This document shows positions 60,980 through 64,000 of a stretch of 64,000 nucleotides of DNA, piece after piece. Position 1 is the stretch's first letter, and each line of letters starts with the position of its first letter. The stretch covers positions 1,890,178-1,954,177 of the forward strand of contig NZ_CP054011.1 in NCBI RefSeq assembly GCF_013267595.1, in the 5' to 3' direction. The stretch comes from Prevotella melaninogenica (GTDB lineage Bacteria; Bacteroidota; Bacteroidia; Bacteroidales; Bacteroidaceae). A program made the position numbers and the translations under genes. Under the pieces are notes generated by a model. The model saw nothing but the letters and a program-made list of their open reading frames with translations. It did no database searches and was not told the origin of the DNA.

Positions 60980-63169
60980 TTATCTAATAAAGAGCAGTTC
61001 GCGATACTTAGGAAGTGTCCAAAGTTCATCGCTGACCACTAACTCTAATTTATCAATTTGATATCGGATGGCTTCCATCTTTGGTGCGATAGTGTCATGA
61101 TAAGCGATTGCTTTTTCGCGTTGACTTTCTATTTTGTTGGCTTGTTTACGTGCATTGACAAGTTCTTCAACACCCGTCTCGATGATATTAGTGCGTTCAG
61201 CAATCTCACGTATAATCTTTATATTACGCTCACTGAGCTGTTTTCCCTCTACATCTCCGAAGATATTGACCATATTCTGCACATTCTTCGCCAGTTGACT
61301 CTGGTAATGTGTTGCCACAGGGATGATATGGTTCATCGCCAAATCGCCCATTACACGTGCTTCAATTTGTATCTTCTTGGTGTATGTCTCCCATTTTACC
61401 TCGTTACGTGCCTCCAACTCATTACGCTTCATCACGTTCATTGACTCGAACATCTTGATAGAATCTTCGTCAAGGTAGCGGTCGAAGCACTTAGGACAAC
61501 TTGATTCGCAATCGAGTCCACGCTTCTTGGCTTCTTCCTTCCAGCTATCAGAATATCCATTTCCATCGAAGTGAATAGGCTTACAGGTCTTGATATCTTC
61601 ACGAATGATATCGATGATTGCTGATGTCAGGTCTTCTCCTTTCGCAACCAGAGCTTCAACGCGCTCACTGAAACGTTCTAAAGCTTCTGCTACAGCAGTG
61701 TTCAGTACAATCATTGCAGATGCACAGTTAGCCTCAGAACCTACTGCACGGAACTCAAAGCGGTTACCTGTAAAGGCAAAAGGAGATGTGCGGTTACGGT
61801 CGGTGTTATCGATAAGTAACTCTGGAATCTCTGGAATGTCCATCTGTAAACCAGTCTTTCCAGTAAGGCTAAAGATGTTTTCCTTGTCAGCCTTTTCTAT
61901 ATGCTCAAGGAGATCACTAATCTGTTTTCCGAGGAATGAGGAGATAATAGCAGGTGGTGCTTCGTTAGCTCCAAGACGATGATCGTTGGTTGCACTCATT
62001 ACTGATGCTTTCAGAAGACCATTGTGCTTATAGACAGCCATCAAGGTTTCTACGATGAAGACTACAAAACGAAGGTTATCGTTAAGTGTCTTACCTGCTG
62101 CATGGAGGAGAATACCAGTGTCAGTGTTTAGGCTCCAGTTGTTATGCTTACCAGAACCATTGACTCCATCGAAAGGCTTCTCATGTAGAAGAACGCGGAA
62201 ACTATGCTTGTGTGCAACCTTCTTCATGAGTGACATCAATAGCATGTTATGGTCTACAGCAAGGTTACATTCCTCAAAGATAGGGGCCAACTCAAACTGA
62301 CCCGGGGCAACCTCATTGTGACGTGTCTTGCAAGGAATACCCAATTCGAGTGCTTGTATCTCAAGATCCTTCATGAAAGCTTGTACACGCTCAGGGATTG
62401 TACCGAAGTAATGGTCGTCCATTTGCTGGTTCTTTGCAGAGTCATGCCCCATCAGCGTACGGCCTGTAAGCATAAGGTCAGGGCGAGCAAAGTATAAGTC
62501 TTCATCTACAAGGAAGTATTCTTGTTCCCATCCAAGGTTAGTGTGAACCTGCTTTACGTCTTGATAAAAATATTGGCAAACCTTAGTTGCTGCAACATTA
62601 ACAGCATGGAGTGATTTTAATAATGGTGCTTTGTAGTCGAGTGCTTCTCCAGTATAAGATATAAATATTGTAGGAATACAAAGTGTGTCTTCGATGATGA
62701 ATACAGGACTGGTTGGGTCCCAGGCTGAATAGCCACGTGCTTCAAAGGTATTGCGGATTCCTCCATTAGGGAAAGAACTGGCGTCAGGTTCCTGTTGAAC
62801 GAGTAGTTTTCCTGAGAATTCTTCAATCATTCCTCCTTTGCCATCATGCTCGACAAAGGCATCGTGTTTCTCAGCTGTACCTTCTGTTAGCGGTTGGAAC
62901 CAGTGGGTGTAGTGAGTTGCTCTATGTTCCTCTGCCCATTTCTTCATGCCTTGCGCTACTGCATCTGCGATGGAACGGTCTAATCGTGAACCATTGTCAA
63001 TGACGTCTATCAGCTTTTGGTACACATCAACAGGGAGATACTTGTACATTCTTGCACGATTAAAGACGTACTTACCGTAGAACTGTTCTGGACGTTCTGT
63101 AGGTGTCTTGACTTCTAAGGGGCGTTTTTTGAATGCTTCTTCAACAGCTCCAAATCTTAAATTTGCCAT
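60980..63169 (-). CDS. glnN: glutamine synthetase type III
   Basis: A 729-residue dodecameric GSIII enzyme making glutamine from glutamate and ammonia. GVNGSGKHNNWSLNTD near residue 340 and EVAPGQFELAPIFEECNLAVDHNMLLM near 285 are the signature substrate and metal blocks, and the GSIII-specific N-terminus starts ANLRFGAVEEAFKKRP. The size (about 730) separates it from GSI. The gene is single, convergent to glsB. Confidence 0.96.
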   Translation of the reverse strand: MANLRFGAVEEAFKKRPLEVKTPTERPEQFYGKYVFNRARMYKYLPVDVYQKLIDVIDNGSRLDRSIADAVAQGMKKWAEEHRATHYTHWFQPLTEGTAEKHDAFVEHDGKGGMIEEFSGKLLVQQEPDASSFPNGGIRNTFEARGYSAWDPTSPVFIIEDTLCIPTIFISYTGEALDYKAPLLKSLHAVNVAATKVCQYFYQDVKQVHTNLGWEQEYFLVDEDLYFARPDLMLTGRTLMGHDSAKNQQMDDHYFGTIPERVQAFMKDLEIQALELGIPCKTRHNEVAPGQFELAPIFEECNLAVDHNMLLMSLMKKVAHKHSFRVLLHEKPFDGVNGSGKHNNWSLNTDTGILLHAAGKTLNDNLRFVVFIVETLMAVYKHNGLLKASVMSATNDHRLGANEAPPAIISSFLGKQISDLLEHIEKADKENIFSLTGKTGLQMDIPEIPELLIDNTDRNRTSPFAFTGNRFEFRAVGSEANCASAMIVLNTAVAEALERFSERVEALVAKGEDLTSAIIDIIREDIKTCKPIHFDGNGYSDSWKEEAKKRGLDCESSCPKCFDRYLDEDSIKMFESMNVMKRNELEARNEVKWETYTKKIQIEARVMGDLAMNHIIPVATHYQSQLAKNVQNMVNIFGDVEGKQLSERNIKIIREIAERTNIIETGVEELVNARKQANKIESQREKAIAYHDTIAPKMEAIRYQIDKLELVVSDELWTLPKYRELLFIR

Positions 63170-63200
63170 ATCTTTTGTCTTATAATGAAAGTTCTATCTG

Positions 63201-63231
63201 CAAAATTAGTTATTTTCAGATTATCTGGCAA
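63201..63231 (-). promoter_or_regulatory. promoter of the glutamine synthetase gene
   Basis: On the minus strand TTG (plus 63229-63231), exactly 20 bp, then TAATTTTG (plus 63201-63208); the leader would be about 25 nt. Confidence 0.8.
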
Positions 63232-63446
63232 AGTATTTAAGGATATTATTCTCTATTATTACAGCCTAATAATTTTTAATCGAAATTGTACTTTAAAGCT
63301 GATAGTTATGCTCTTTTCATTCCTATTGTCTTTGATAAAGGATGCCTCTTAATCCAATAATGCCATTTTGTTTTGGGCTATACAACTCTTTGTTAACAAC
63401 AAATGCCTTTCATCTTAGTCGTATATTATAAGGTATTTAACCCTCC

Positions 63447-63503
63447 GCATGTATGGTGTTAGTGCTTCGCACGGTTGGTGCTCATGCTTCGCACAGTTGG
63501 TGC
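63447..63503. repeat. 22-bp-period dyad array, copy E
   Basis: GCATGTATGGTGT (63447), GCACGGTTGGTGC (63469) and GCACAGTTGGTGC (63491) begin 22 bp apart with spacers tagtgcttc and tcatgcttc, the reverse-complement form of the spacers in copy C. It lies upstream of the glutamine synthetase promoter. Confidence 0.9.
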
Positions 63504-63663
63504 TTACCAAGAACGCGACATGGGTCGATCTATAATACAATGAATAAAGGTGGTAGGGGAAAACTATATTTGCCTCATTGTGAATTATAAGGTAGGCTGC
63601 TAAAGAATTGTTTATGTGTGAAGTTCTTATGAAACCACGCGATTTGTCGGCTCAAACTATAGA

Positions 63664-63860
63664 AAAGAAAAAAGTGTATATCTGCTCACGCAGACATACA
63701 CTCAGCCACTTAACTAAATAACTCAAAAAATTATTTGACTCAAAAAATCATTAGGCAATCTTCTCACGAGGACCATCCTAATTAGTTTAATTTGACTATT
63801 AACTTACTAATAACTATTTAAACGTAATTTGATTGCTACTCAAGAAATATCTTTAATTGA
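63664..63860 (-). ncRNA. candidate small transcript with terminator hairpin
   Basis: On the minus strand a -7 box TATCTTTG (plus 63866-63873) is followed about 165 nt later by a terminator: gtgtatgtctgc and gcagatatacac (plus 63674-63701) pair at 11 of 12 positions and are followed by CTTTTTTCTTTT. Between them is only a 17-codon frame (MVLVRRLPNDFLSQIIF) with a weak upstream purine patch and a duplicated TTTTTTGAGT. It may be an sRNA or encode a tiny peptide. No -33 TTG is seen at the ideal spacing. Beyond 63873 to the window end nothing else is supported. Confidence 0.45.
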
Positions 63861-64000
63861 TATTACAAAGATAGTTATTTTGTGGGAAAAAAGATGTCTG
63901 TGCAAATAAATTATATTTGTTATAAGACTTATTTTTTATTATAACTACCTTTTATACCCTTTTTAAACGTCATTTTTCGCCCATTTCATCGATTAAAATT

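Overview
The window looks like a chromosomal segment of a Bacteroidetes bacterium, most likely an oral-type Prevotella. The evidence is a SusC/SusD pair, type III glutamine synthetase, a murein/division cluster with Bacteroidetes-style MraY, FtsA and FtsL, glycine-lipid acyltransferases, many promoters of the Bacteroidetes form TTG-N20-TAnnTTTG, and moderately AT-rich DNA. The species assignment is inference; no marker here fixes it.

Layout. 1-4035: suf Fe-S assembly operon (sufB end, a small secreted unknown, sufC, sufD, sufS). 4131-5182: small membrane protein and rnhB. 6203-11035: susC/susD. 11457-13749: WYL regulator and SGNH esterase. 14080-19222 (minus): PoNi-like immunity protein, secreted unknown, GH36 alpha-galactosidase broken by one in-frame TAG, and a TPR membrane regulator. 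19650-21345: three tandem secreted TonB-C domain proteins. 21652-25162: gpmI, a Lys-rich repeat protein and a Cys-rich repeat protein, both secreted. 25326-26696: two tandem uracil-DNA glycosylases. 27006-30716: DUF3109 protein, AraC regulator, gyrB. 30947-37299: TonB receptor, MFS permease, hemN and protoporphyrinogen oxidase, a probable porphyrin uptake and conversion locus. 37547-40031: rpsT, tRNA-Glu, recO, YeiH-type membrane protein. 40216-41312 (minus): two small proteins behind a 6S-like structured RNA. 41719-58182 (minus): complete mraZ-to-ftsZ dcw cluster without murF or ddl. 58930-60836: glsA/glsB-like acyltransferases. 60980-63169 (minus): type III glutamine synthetase.

The most unusual signal is between the genes. 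Five intergenic sites carry arrays of a 13-bp dyad (GCAC-N5-GTGC) separated by 9-bp spacers, an exact 22-bp period. Two further unrelated repeat families (GCCCTTTT type and TTCATGA type, two loci each) also repeat every 22 bp. Three loci carry 9-bp minisatellites (ATTAGCCnn), two of them inside essential operons (suf, dcw). Three copies of an 85-86 bp element with TTTGCTGTCACT-type inverted ends look like MITEs. The second strong signal is a 23-bp identical sequence at the same distance from the -7 box upstream of both the TonB receptor and hemN, with a dyad core CCTTATAAATGAGG. It suggests one regulator controls porphyrin uptake and conversion together.

Other regulatory features read directly include three 10-bp-spaced TGGGG-type repeats upstream of mraZ, a perfect promoter in front of the 6S-like RNA, and a nearly leaderless TPR regulator gene.
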